From positions 459,279 to 523,278 of the forward strand of contig NW_006281101.1 of NCBI RefSeq assembly GCF_000203795.2: a DNA stretch of 64,000 bases, in the 5' to 3' direction. Origin of the DNA: Batrachochytrium dendrobatidis JAM81. Lineage: Eukaryota > Chytridiomycota > Chytridiomycetes > Rhizophydiales. The position numbers and the translations under genes are program-made. Positions 12,735 through 26,286 of the stretch are shown one piece after another; the first letter of the stretch is position 1, and each line of letters begins with the position of its first letter. The notes below the pieces were generated by a model. The model ran no database searches. It saw only the letters and a program-made list of their open reading frames with translations, and was not told where the DNA came from.

Positions 12735-15700
12735 CTATCTCACATGTGTTAGCAATAAATCATTGTGTTTCAAATATCGCTTTGCCTGGTCAACTAGCCA
12801 TTTTATGCGACTCTGTCGCTTAGCAGGCGCACAACAGTGAGCTTCCAGTCGAATGAATCTACAATAGAAAATACAACATCAAGACAAGTCAGTTACACCA
12901 AGAGTTTCGTCAAACTCGATAAAATTTAATCGGTAATAGAAAAGAAATATACATCAGAGTATGGAATAGTAACAATCAAAAAATTGACTTGGTACAACAT
13001 GGATATAAATGTATCACAAAATAACGCTCCAAATGAAAAGCATTGTCATTAACACACTTACAGCATCCACAGATCATCTCCACTCAATCGATTTCGAAGT
13101 CTATGCAACAAAATCAATCGAGCAGCATCAAACTTTTTTGCTTGCAATAATCGAACCAAAAGCCTATAAAGTCAAATAAATCAATAAGTTTCGTGATATC
13201 AATTCAGCTCAGTTTAAATCCCTTAAAAGTCAGCAACCGCACCTTGGTGAGATGAATATTTCTGAATATTGCGAAACAACAAATACAATAAAATTTTCAG
13301 CAAGAGAAATGTCCAGATTCAACACAAAGTGATTGGCAAACTCCGTTGTCCATCCATTATCCTAGAAACATAACACCGACAACAAATCAATCACAATAGG
13401 TTATATTACAACACAATTATGATTAAGCACATATCAAAAACATGCATGCTAAAATGAACGCTCTTGTTTTTATAAAAACAAAAAATCGAAAAATTACATG
13501 AAGTGGTACAGGCTGTAGAAATTCGCATCTTTCGCTTGAAAAAGTTGAAAACGGATGCGGCACACTTGTATTGATATCAGCAACAGCCGATTCAAACACG
13601 TAAAGAGCTTGCTTGATATTAGGTGGTGTTGCACTGGTATTATTGCTGGGTAGATGCAGTTGAATGTATCTAAAGTAGTAAATACAAAAGTTCAACATCA
13701 GATATTTATCTAGACAATATAAATAAAAAAATGTCAAATCAACTTACTCCATCCAAATAAAGGAGCGACTATCGTTGTTTTTGATAGATTTCAGTGCATT
13801 TTCAAAAAGCGTCAGTTGAGATTGGTGCTCCGATCCACTAATTGCTGACAAAATGATAAAGTTTTGCCAAAGATGTATGCTAGACTGCAAGTTGCTGCGT
13901 TGAATCGTATGCTTCAACTGTGGTGCTTGTTCAAAAGATGTCGAAACAAATAAATCTAGTCCCAATACATATTGATACAACTCAATTGTGCTAGACAACT
14001 GTGCCCATGAAGCTGAGATTGATACTGGGAGTAGACCATCAAAGCATTTTCGGATGCTGTTAGTCAGTAGTACAACTACATCGTCACTTTTTTCATGCCT
14101 AAACGCAATCCGACAGATAGCGTTTACCAATGCAAAAGAATGCGCAGACCCATCAAGATATTTATCCACATTAGCCAATATCTCATCATTCTAAATCACC
14201 AGAATAAAAGGTATTAGATAAAGCTGGCTCTAAATATATAATACTAAATGAAAATAACAAACGAAAATACTCACATCAATAAGACCACATTGTATACAAT
14301 TCATAAGTGTAAAATTATCTTTTGAAGTCCATTGATATATATCACTCTCAATCTGTTTCAAGCATTGACATAGTAGCACCCGCTGCATTTCGCAATAATT
14401 GCGAATAACAGAACAGAACCAATCTTTGATACCAGCATCCTTTTCCTTTATGACAGTAACATCCGATTGCTGCAGCAGCCAAGAATCAAATAAACCATTT
14501 ATAGTCTCGATGGTATCAAGCGACTTTTTGCATAAAGAGTGGTTCCAGTCAATAAGAAAAAATCGCGGCTTTACTAAATAGTTGTGAGGGTATTCGTAAA
14601 ACGCATTAATGGGAAAAAATCCAAATGATACCAGATGGATAGTAAGTAACAGTACGACTGCTTGATGAGACTCGAGCATGCATTCAATCGAGTGAGTATG
14701 TGGATAAATTTTAAATCCAGCTTCCCAATCTACAATTGGAGTTTGACCATTAAGAAACATTGTCAAATACTCGATGGCTTTTGATAATTGTGACACGGAC
14801 ACAAGACACTGTGCAGTCTGTATAATGCAGGTCAGCAGTGCTTCGGATTGTTTTTCTAAAGCTATATATAATCCAAGACAATTGTTAAATTGTAAACATG
14901 CTACTTTCATCGCTATCAAATTGACACGCAGTAAAAATGTTACATACTAAATAAGCGCGAGTTTGATCCTGTCAAATGCACCATCATATCCTTTAAAACC
15001 ATCATAGGGACTCCGCCATCTACTGTACGCTCAAAAAGCATCCACATCCACCAAAAACCAACACTCATAGGCAAAAAACTGATCGCTTGCTGAAACAGCT
15101 CTCTAACATCCTTGACTTCACCCCGACGTTGATACAGATCAATATATAGTACCCATAAGCATTCAGATAATCGATTGGGAATCAAGGCACGACCAAGAAT
15201 CAACAGTGACGCATTAAAGTTTCCAGAATGCTTGTCAATCGTCTCAGTTGTAATGGGTTTTTTAAGTTGACTCACAGCATAGCTTATCCAGTGTTTGATG
15301 TTGTTAGGATCCGTTTCAAGCATGGATTCGTATTCTTCAGCAGTAAAAGCTTGATCATAGTATCGTGCTTCCTCCACATTATCACCACGAGCAAGTTTGG
15401 CAAGCCCCATAAAGAGCAATGGAATCGGCGGAGGTATTGAAAACTGGCCATCAAATAAATATCGAAACTTGCCATATAGCTGATCATGATCTGATGTAGA
15501 TGGTTCTTGCTGCAATGGTTTCGTGGCAAGAATCTTTGTACTTAAAAACAAATTTTTATCCAAAACCGCAGTTTCTTGTTGTCGAATAGCTACCAAAACA
15601 GTGCTGATAAGACCAGAAATGCTTGATCCAGCACGTCGTTTGGCATGTAGTTCTTGTCGCAGTATTTGAAGTTCAGGACTTGGCAGTAAATGAGCACTTG

Positions 15701-18700
15701 TTTCCATCAACTCCGCAAACAATTCGTCATCCGACATGGACATATCTCTAAAATGTTGCCCAGTACACGTTGTGTCTGAGCATCTTCCTCCACGAGTTTC
15801 ATACTGGCATAAGGGTTTGGTTGGATCGAGTCTTCCTGTCGAGCTTAACTTGTGTAACGTGCCGTCGTTCGAGTCCTGATTGGTGTACTGGAAGCTTCTG
15901 AATTGCGAAAGTGGGCTTGTGTAGGATTTAAAGGATGTTTGCAAAGTAGCAGAATTAGATTGGACATGGTTATGCGATTTTGATATAGAATGCCGAGTCT
16001 CAAGCAAAGTGTGTGTGCGAGTCAAAGGGATGAAATCGGCAGCTGGACTAGTATTTTTATCAATCCCTGAAAGATTTGACAAGGCAGCAAGCTCTGAAAC
16101 AGACTGCAGACAGTCTCCATCAAAGTCATATAATGGATCGATGGTGGAAAAACCCTGCAAGCCAGAGGCAAGATCGGATATACTTTCGGATTGATCACAT
16201 CCTGAAAGAAGACCAAGTGGTTCTAATACCAAAGGAGAGGCAGGGGTTTCATTACATTGATCCGTAGATTTTGGTGAAGAGTCATTTAACAAGTCGGTTC
16301 TGAAATTCTGCAGAGTGGATAGCATATTCAAGTTTAAAGAAGCTGCCAACGCAGCCGGAGATGCAGTCGATTTAGCATCATTATTGGTATGTTTGTATCG
16401 CTTGAAAGCCGATTCTACTGACGATTGAACTGCTTCTGGTAGTGAGATTGCAGGCATTGATATATTGCCAGCTGGTTCAGGAGTAAAAGTATACTCGGGC
16501 GAAGATGAATCAACAGACAAAGATCGTTTTCTTCCTTTACTCGCCACTTTCTGCTCTAATTCCAGCATACGCTTGGAGTTGTTGGCAATATCTTGCATTA
16601 GCTTGGCTTCTCGTAGTTTAAATTCGGAGAGATTGCTACGTCTTGTCACAGTCAACTGTCGCGAATTTAGTAAATCTTTTTCAAAAGTCGTACAACTTGT
16701 AGACAAAGCCATGCGCTGTTTTTTTAAAGTAGATATTTGTTTATCAAGCTTAGTTTTTTCCTTGGCATTTTGCGCAATAAGTTCTCTAATTCCAGACTCC
16801 TTGTGTTCCTGTAATAGAATGGACTGCTCCATTGTTGAACTTTGCTGTTGGATTGCTTTGAGAAGTGAATGCGCCTTTAAATTGGACTTGATGATCAGAT
16901 CCAGCATCTTTTGATCAGTAGAATGACTTATTAGCGAGGTCGAAGATGAAGTGGCGGCGGGTTGTGGCGAAGCTGAAGTTTTAGGCGCTATTGCTATCAA
17001 ATCTGTTGAATTTTTGCCAGGCAAAGTTGAAGATGACAAGCAAGAGCTCAATAGTGGTAAAGGCTCGATCACTTTAGTAACACTCGGTGTAGCTGCACTA
17101 GCAACACATGCTTCAGAAAACATATTTTTAAGGGATGGGTCTGGGGTTGTCACATCAGTTATTGATTCCATATCAGTCAACGACATGTCCATATCCTCCG
17201 TTTCAGATTCATTGCCAGTTTCTGGCTTAAGTGATACAGCATCAGAAACGAGTGAATCTGGTACTACTGCAGAAACCTTGTTTTGCAACTTGCGCTGAAT
17301 TTCCAAGTTAAGAGCCTTGATTTTGTCCTCTAGTTCGCGTTGCTTTAGTATTGCAATATTTCCTCTAACTTCAAGAGCAGAGGTTCCAGTTATCGAGTTT
17401 CGGACGGATCTATGCGAAGCAATGCTGTCGGACTGCGATGATGGTTTGCTCGATTCAAAGCCCCCCAAAGATGTCGAGCGAGATGGTAGTTTAGAACGTA
17501 AAAGACCATGGTCTGTATTGCAATAACCATCGTCAGATGCATCGCTTAAATCAATAACATAACTAGAAGATCTTTCCTTGACAAATCTAGTTTTAGGAAT
17601 TGTTGGATGCGCAAATGAAGGGTTTTTAGAATGCGTAATAGTTGATTTCCCTTTGGCTACTTGATAGGAAGATCTTCTGAATGGCTTTGTGGTTAAAGAT
17701 ACAGGCTCGGATGTGGAACTACTGACAACAGACGCCAGGGAAGAATGATCGACAAAAGAAGCTACAGAGATGCAAGTTTCAGCAGCCGCAGATACTTTAG
17801 CAGACGACTTAGATACAGGATCACTTTTTGTAATAAAAGGTGGAGATACATCACTAGTACTGGTTTCTTTTAGAACGGAACCCGATTGATCCTTTCCACC
17901 TTCAGTTTGATCATTTTTCATCACAACATTTGTATTTCCATTGCATGGATCAATAAGATTTACAGCCGGGATAGCTTCGACTGTATGAGATTGAATGGAT
18001 GTGGATTCAGAATGAACCACATCATTAAAAGATTTTGTCAAATCTATATGGGGGGATGAATGGAGTGCTGAATTAGTATGTGTGTTGCGTGCTGACAGTG
18101 ATGGTGGAGGAGGTGGAGGTGAAGAGTATTGTAGCGGAAAAGGTGGAGGAGGTGGCAAAAACGTGTCGGTATAATTCACGTTTGCAGCTGGTGGAAGATT
18201 TTTAGGAATTTCAAAAAACAAGTTTTGATTATTTGCAATAGAATTTACAAATCCATTAGAAGAAAATGGTTCTGTCACAGTGATTAGTTGCTGACCGACG
18301 ACCGTAGAAGGGTGATAATTCTGTTGTTCAATCACATAGTTTAGACAAGCTTGCACAATCTCTGCATGAATTCCAAAATCAGGTAACTGGCTAAGTTCGA
18401 TGCCAAGAGAGGAAAGCATACAGATTTGATCGCGTATGTTTGGCCAAAGCTGGGGAGAAGTCAACAGAGCTATATAAACCAATCGCTTTGTTAGCTTGCT
18501 GCATAAAAACATATCCAAAGCACTGAAAGCAATACAACCAATACTATACTCACTATTAGCTTGCATTTGAGGCGAAAGATCGAGAAATTTGGAAAGTAAA
18601 AAGAAATCTGGTAGTTGGCAAAGAATCGCAGCCAAAACCATGGGAGCATTGGGAATACTAGGTGCTGGGCAGTATGCACTGGCAAGATCATTCCAGTCCA

Positions 18701-20203
18701 AATATAACGTATTGTATCGAGTCAGAAACAAATTCATGCAGCTGCACATGAATGTGCTGATAAATTAATTCATAGTCAAAGAGAACTTACATATCAGTAG
18801 AATGTGGTATCATATTTGGAAACATATGCATATGGGGTGAATTAAAGGCAGCATTATTGAATTCTGGAAGCGCACTTGGTGGTGGATTCATAAAAGAGGC
18901 AGGCAAAAGTTTTGGAGCAAAAGCCAAAGGGGGGAAAGCGGGTGGATGAACTGTTTCTGAAATATGCATTGGCGACATTTGATGAAGCATTGGAACAGTA
19001 GCTCCAAATTGTATAGATTGCTGTGGAAAATCGACTAGAACAAGCATGACAAAATATTAATAAATGTATTTATGTCGGATTTTAAATACATTGAACGGCT
19101 ATAAAACTCACAATTTGGGGTAGATATATATTGTAGCTGAGGCGAGTTATGCTGATAGGCAGAGCTGTGTCCTATATTATGAGTCGAGTTTTGCTTAAAA
19201 GGCGACGGGCGAGATTTAGGTTGTTGCTGTCGCAGTTGATCGACATGCCGCTGTTTCAATCGCTTTTCCCGCTTTTTTACCTTTTTTGATAGCACTTCTT
19301 CGCGACCTTTTAAAACATATTTATGGCAATAAGTACAAGATTGAATTGGTGTAGCAACTATTGCAAGTGAAACTTTGATATCATTTACATGATAAAAATA
19401 TCCCAACAGAAAATATGGATAGTAGAGTTGAAACATAAAGTAGTAATGAAGCTTTCAAGATACAAAGATTTGAACAATTTAGCAAAAAATAGATTAGACT
19501 TACCACTTTCATACTCGTCCAATAAAAAGGGGTCTTTTTCATTATGAATCTGTAGCTTTTTTTCGACCAAGACTTGAGTACCTTCAGCTTCAGAGATCTC
19601 GCCATCTTCCCTAGCATCATCGTTTGTTTTATGTATGGGAGCATGTTGATTTTGTATGTGGGATTCACCGAAATTTACCACAGCATCATCAGAAATTAAA
19701 GCGGGTGCACCGATAACGGTATTGAAACCATCATCATCAATCGGCTGAATGGAAAGAGCCGAGCTAGAATATGCACATTGACTTGAAGTGATTTTATCAA
19801 CATGCTGAATTAATTCATGCATAGATGCATTAGTTATAAGACTGTTGATATGCACAGACTCGCAGTTAATGTTGGATAATGGAATGGTGGGAACAAAAGG
19901 TAGACTGGGAGTAATGAACAATTCAGATTCGTTGAGTGCATACATCCCAGTAGAAACAGGAGTAATAAGAGAGCCAAGTCCAGTATTTTTAGAATTATCC
20001 AAAGCCTTTACCGTGCTGTTTGCTGCGACCACGATGGACTGATTGACAGATTCATGGGTCAAACCGAGAGAGTCGGCAGTATTTTTAGTGATAGTTTCAG
20101 TAGTATTTGCAGTTTGTGTGTTGGCAGAAACAGTCTTGTTTGTCGCTCTCTTGCTCTTGAGCGACAGCAATGCTGCCTGTCTTAATGCTGCCAAATCCAT
20201 CAA
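12735..20203 (-). CDS. ZFC3H1/Red1-like zinc-finger protein, nuclear exosome adaptor
   Basis: ZFC3H1 (PAXT in animals) and Red1 (MTREC in fission yeast) link the Mtr4 helicase to adaptors that send polyadenylated nuclear RNA to the exosome. Ten exons join in phase: 20203-19504, 19357-19112, 19034-18791, 18741-14948, 14912-14275, 14190-13748, 13669-13498, 13361-13243, 13163-13062 and 12858-12735. They total 6582 nt, or 2193 residues, near the human length of about 1990. Supporting features in order: an N-terminal basic helix (DLAALRQAALLSLKSKR), an acidic DAREDGEISEAEGTQ motif, a proline-rich tract (runs of P at about 18100-18170), a coiled coil near 16560-16800, and the hallmark zinc finger CQYETRGGRCSDTTCTGQHF. 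A C-terminal TPR/HAT-like helical array follows (DPNNIKHWISYAVSQL, LWVLYIDLYQRRGEVKDVREL). The first ATG lies 92 bp from the divergent CPSF-A-like gene. Confidence 0.85.
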
Positions 20204-20295
20204 GTTGAATTATTAAAGAAATGAAATGTTTTGGGCCGAATTCCTGAGGCCAAACAGACGCCTGATGGAAACAGTTTTCACCAACGCACTCTGCC
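20204..20295. promoter_or_regulatory. 92-bp bidirectional promoter/5' leader region
   Basis: Only 92 bp separate the ATG of the minus-strand ZFC3H1-like gene from the ATG of the plus-strand CPSF-A-like gene. The promoters and 5' leaders of both must overlap here or reach into the neighbouring gene. No TATA box is evident. The assignment rests on the gene starts alone. Confidence 0.5.
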
Positions 20296-23200
20296 ATGAA
20301 CGTTTCGACCGACGAGATTGCTGCCGAGATTACTGACGAGATTGCTGCCGAAATCTATTTATCGCATCCGCTGCGTCCGCACGGGAATATTCGGTCTATT
20401 CTCTCACTCACCACTCTTCATACTCTGAATGTTCTGATTCATGTTCATGTTGGTATTCATGCCATTGCAAACCATTCTTGTTAACTGCATGATAATCAAT
20501 TATTCTGGATTTTATTAGGACTCGGCTTTGGTTGCATGCACATATAATAAAACAACCGGTCTCACTCCTATCCTCTCTACACCTGTATTTGGTCGTATTC
20601 TATCTGCATGCATTCTCAGATCTGCTTCTCGTTCAATTCTTTCTAAACCAACCCTGTCTAGGCGGACTATTCATGGCTCAACATCGGCCGATTCTTGTAG
20701 GAAAAATCCAAATCTATCGCTAATCACTAAAAATAGGATTAGAAATTCTCTTAATGACTTGATACTGTGCACTTCGGATTCTGGATTTTTATCCGGTATT
20801 GCATTATGTCATTCCTTCACTGGCTATTCTTTCGAATGCATTTTTCAGGTTTGGTTTTGGTTTCAGTATCTGCGATTCTTTCTAAATGGCTAATTAGTTG
20901 ATTTTATCTCCATTTCAATACAACAGCATAAGATTGCACCTCCAGGAACAAGCTACACGCAGCTGGGTCATATTGTTGTTTCTGATCCACTGTACGATCT
21001 GTATATTTGCCTGTTTTGTTGTGATAAATACAATCCAAATAGTTTCCAACTCTTAAATTATTGATTCACTTTTTTTATAGTGCCAGCTGTATTGCAGTCG
21101 CTGCATTCCACAATCGCATCACTGTATTTCCCATAAACTCATTCAGTGAGGACAAGGGAGTCCCTTTATTCTATGCAAGTTCTATTTTGTTTGATAAAAC
21201 AATCTTGGTCTGAATTTTTAAACTAATGGTGTTTTTGGCACTTTTTAGTCTCAGCAAGATATTGTTTTGCCAAAACCCAATTCAAACATTTTGCACATGG
21301 CCTTTCTGAACATGCCACCAGAGTTTCCGCATATCATTAATCTGGTCGTTGTTGTTCTTGTGTATGTAGTTTATATTATGGAATCAAGTTGAAGATTATT
21401 TTTACAAAAAATGGCTCAATGTAACTGATTATTTTTCAATCGCTAGCAACCGAGAAGTAGAAATTCTACTTTATGAGTGGAATCAACTTAATGGTGTCAT
21501 TTCCAACTTTACTCAATTCGTGCCATATGCCACTGGAAAAGGCAAGTACAATCCTGTTGGATCTCGTGTTTTCTTTTAGAGTGTAGTTGGATTTGCATAT
21601 TGAATGCCAACAAAAATCATTTTTGAATACCAGAGGCTGTACCATTGCATTTAGTTTCTCTTCCGAATCTGCCCACGTACTTTCTAATTATAACAGTAGG
21701 GATATGCGTTTTATGTTGAAGATGATAGTGTGGTTGTTAAATTATCAATATGCTATTCAGGAATCAGAGCTGCTGCTTCTTAGCTCAATTGACATGAAAC
21801 ATTTTTCTCGAACTCCTCGTCGCCAGCATATCCCGGGACCTTTTCATTCAAAAGAGATACGCCAAGGTAACCCATATAACTTGTTTGCATGCATTAAACA
21901 CATTACTGATTTATCAAATATGCGACTTATTATCTTGTTATATTTTAGATTTGGAAGCAATAGTGAGCTCTGTTCAAGTCTTGGAATCCAATACTTCCGA
22001 TTATGAGCATCTTTATATAACTTCTGATCAAGGCCATATCATGTATCTACGAATAGCTCGTGCTCAATTGACTATTCATGTAGTTCATGTGGGCGAAAAG
22101 CGGAGACCTATTTCGCTGATGAAAAGTTTGCCATCTTCTGACAACGAACATAGTTTGATCCTGTTTGGTTCGTTTTGCAATGGCGAGATTATTCATGTAT
22201 GTATACTTTTATTTCAATGCTAAAATGCTGGGATGAAACTGAACCCTCTCGTGTTAATATACTGGTTTAGATTAATGCCAAATCGCTATGCATATTGGGA
22301 AACGAGCCTATTTCAAATGATTGGAATGCTGGGCCAACTCTGGATTTCTGTTTGGCTGACACACTAGGAAATAATACAGACACACTTTATATGACTGCTG
22401 GTGCCGCACCGCTAGGATACATACAAGAAATTCGTCATGGCGTTGGAGTTTTGATTGATGACACTACCAAACAGTTTGATGGGTATGAATTTATCTAATA
22501 TTTCACTGATAAAATGTCAATTCAACTGCTAATTTTTTATTTGATAATGCAATGCATGTACAATTAGAGCAATAAAATTGTGGGGGCTTCGAACATCTTG
22601 TGAAGATACTGTCGACTCTCTGCTTGTTGCATCTTTTGTAGCATCAACCCGTATCATGTACATGCAAGGTACAATATAATTATTATTGCATCGAAACACT
22701 TGGTATGCATTTACGATTATGCACTCACATGGGGTTTAGATGATGAATTTGAGGATATCTCGGATATTTCTGGATTTACTATAGATGTAGCTACACTCAA
22801 CACTGCAGCTTGTTTTGTCAGTGGATATTTTATCCAAGTTCACTTGCATGGAATCATCATTGCTAGGCCATTGTTGGATAAAACTATAAACAATAACACC
22901 TGTACAGGTTGGATGCTTTGCTTTTTATATCAATGGCTACTCTTTATATCGTTATTTAGTTGTGAAATCTGAAAATGGTTTTTTGTATAGTAGCAAATTG
23001 GTCACCACCAAATGACCACAAGGTTGGATTCTCTGCCTTTTATCAAGACTGTGTTTTACTTACTTTGACTGGTGAAAATTCGTTGATGCTACTAAAAGTA
23101 ATTATCCAAGAGAACAGGTAATATAGATATATGTTTTGTAATCAATATAATTTTGGCTAATGTTTTTATTATTTGGAATCACTTTAGTAATGTTCAAATC

Positions 23201-26195
23201 GAGTCGATTTCTTCAATTTCACTAGATATTGAACCATCGTGTATATTCTGCACTAAATCCGAAAGCTTATTTTCAAGGTAGATTTAGATTTGTATTTTTT
23301 AATCAAACTAACCGTATTTATACTGACCCTTCAATACGTCTGCAGCGCCTTTATATCAGGAATATGTATCATCGGGTCATATGATTCATCATGTGTAATA
23401 CTGTCTATTCTACAGAATGCGGGAAAGTTGGATATACTTTCAAAATTTTCTATAAGTAAAGTTTAAATCATGTCATTTCAAGATGTTCATTAACTTGTTG
23501 GTTGTATATACTAATATGTTTTTTAACTTAGCTCAATACTATTCCACTCCAATCAATGTTCCACATTCAATCTGCATCATTAAATCTAAAGAAATTTCAA
23601 GCAGGAGCAATGCATTGATTTCCAAACCACATTTACTGATTGGTATTCGCGACGGCGCACTTTTGGATTTCACTCTAGACTTTGAAAACGGTATATCTAA
23701 TATTTGCTTTCTATTATGACTATACGTGTTGGTATTTGAATATGTATGGTTGAAGCCAAGACACGTCGGTTTATGGTTATGTTTATATTTTGACATTCAA
23801 AATAGATCAAATTAATTTCATGCCTCCAGTTATTCTGCAGCTAGGAGACTGTCCATTGGATCTGGTTTATTCACATCATACTGATCCACTTGACCGGTAT
23901 GTGTTGGGCGTGACAAACCAAACTTGGCAGTTGTCAGTCTCGCCTATTGGCGGAATTCGAATCTCGCAGCTTCTTCACAAACCAATTCTTCATGCAGCAA
24001 GGTTTCTATACGATGCTGATGTAGACACAGGATTTTTGTTTTTAACATCAGACACATTGTCATTTGTCAAAGTCGACCCCGAGTCTGGATATCATATACG
24101 CAATATTAATATGGGTGATGTAAGTGTTATATTTAACTTGTGATGGTTGTGTCTGTCCATCAAATGCCAAATTTTATATGGATTTGAAATGCATTCAATC
24201 AAGTATCTGAATGGATAACATCAACTTGTGTTTATATGGATGCATTGGATATAGACGCCGAGAAGAATCTTGGTTGATCCAGTCACTAAACTTTTAGTGG
24301 TTGCTGGGTCTTCACAAGGCGATGCTGATGAGATTTTGACTACTGTAAAAGTCATGAATCCAGATACAGGTCAAGTTTATGCCACAGAGCGTCTAGCTGC
24401 TAATGAAACTATTCACTCGTTGATTGGTATGTATTTTGGACATTTGATTAAAAAGTAAACGCATGTAATGGTACTAATAACACCTTTGAATTGACATTTC
24501 ACGTTTGTAGTATGGCATGTCAAGCCGACCAAGAGGTATATTTGCATGGGGACGAGAATTCATGCTACATCAGGACGTGTGTTAGTTTTTGGCTTAAAAC
24601 CAGCTACTAAAAATGTATGTTAACTTTGAAAGCATGCATTGTTTGTAATGATTTTACCTCTTATATTTTTGCCATCTATATTGGTTTGCAGAAACATATC
24701 AAGTTTACGTTGATGGGGCAGTATACTTTAAACGGTCCAGTATTAGCTCTATGTACATTTGTAAACAGGTAAAAAATGCATCCATATCAAACCTGTCACA
24801 ACCATGCTATTTATATCTAATCATATATGGTTTTAATTAGCTACTTACTTGCCTCTGCTGGATCTACACTCTATCAACTTAAAATCGAAGCCGTACATAG
24901 AACGTAAAGATAGCTATTATTTTTTCACTAATCAATGTACTGTCGACTTTGTTTTACAAGCATTGTGTATTTACCCACCCTTTGAACTGCCATGATAGCA
25001 TTACAGCAGGTGCATCTATCGACATTAATTCTATAATTACACGGATTCATGCATTGAAAACGCAAATTTTTATTGCCAATACGCAAGACTCTATATCAGT
25101 GTACAAGTTTGATATTGCGACAAAAGCATTTGCGTTTATAAAGAGGTGAGTTGAAGCATTTTTGATTTGTGACTACAGACATGCATGCTTGTTAAAATGC
25201 TAGTATGTGATTATTGAAATGGATTCTTTGAATATCTAGTGACGTGACGAGTAGAGTTGGATCGGAATGTTTTCCTTTGGATGATTCATTGGTGATTGGA
25301 ACAGATCGGCATGGTAATATATATGGACTAGACACAAATCAAGGTAAATGTATTGGCCAAACCTACCTTGAATAGTCGACACAATGTTGTTAGTAACCAC
25401 TATGACTTTACAGGTGAAGACTCTGATACCCACGAATCAACAGATTCACAATCAATGCAAACAGGGTTTGAATTTCATATATTGGACATTGTTTTGCAAC
25501 TAAAACCCGGATCGATGAAACATCGACTGCAACAAATCACTTCTGCGACTGCGGCAGAGCATACGTCTTTCACTGATGATAGGATGATTTCAGAATTAGA
25601 TACGCTGGATAAGGGTTGGTGGTCAAACAACGGTACTGCTCTATCCAAGCCCATGCAGAAACTGTATCATGTATCTACTGCCGAAAATGTATCTATTTCT
25701 AACGAGGTAATCGAACAACGAGTGCATGGAGGACAGGTGATATATGGCGCAACTCTATCCGGTGGTTTGATCGCCATGTTACGACTACGTTCAGACGTGT
25801 ACATTGCTTTAGAAATCTTGCAGAATGTATTGGCAGAATTTGAACAGACTCGACCCTTACTAGGTAAACTTGATTTCAGTATATTTGCTTTTAATCAGTA
25901 AATAGGAGGCTAACAGTTGATTTTTTAATTTGCTTACTTTGAACATTGCGATATAGGAAACGATTTTAAAACTTTCAGATCAGGATCGGGCGAGTTAAAA
26001 AAGTGCATTGATGGGCAGTTTGTATCACAGTTTTTATTACTCTCTGACGAAATAGCTCAAGAGGTAATGCATCAATGGACATGTAAAAGACAAAAACATC
26101 CTTATGTTTTAAACCAATCAGGTGTAATGGCCATGAGCATGAATACAACCAAAATGTCGCATATTTTGAAATGGCTAGAGTATATGTGTATTTAA
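20296..26195 (+). CDS. CPSF160/DDB1/SF3B3-superfamily beta-propeller protein (plant At3g11960-like)
   Basis: The protein belongs to the family of three-beta-propeller scaffolds (MMS1_N and CPSF_A domains) that includes DDB1, CPSF160 and SF3B3. It is cut into many short exons across 5.9 kb. Diagnostic segments in order: a propeller-A strand region (SQQDIVLPKPNSNILHMAFL, VEILLYEWNQL near 21250-21530), the DQ..ACCG-like motif as LYMTAGAAPLGYIQEIRHGV (22386-22450), and a serine/threonine strand block IMYMQDDEFEDISD (22655-22760). A CPSF_A C-terminus follows: GGQVIYGATLSGGLIAMLRL, RPLLGNDFKTFRSGSG, KKCIDGQFVSQFL and a final helix ending at TAA 26193-26195. The order and motifs fit the uncharacterised plant protein At3g11960, as I remember it, better than DDB1 or SF3B3 themselves. 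The start carries a 24-bp tandem duplication (TDEIAAEI twice). The first intron's donor (about 20440-20452) and several mid-gene joins were not fixed. Confidence 0.72.
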
Positions 26196-26286
26196 ATCGT
26201 GAAATGCTTGACAATTACAATATTGAAATAAAATGATGCATGACAAAAAATTAGTGAATGCTCAGTTCTCAGTCTTGCTTCATTTA

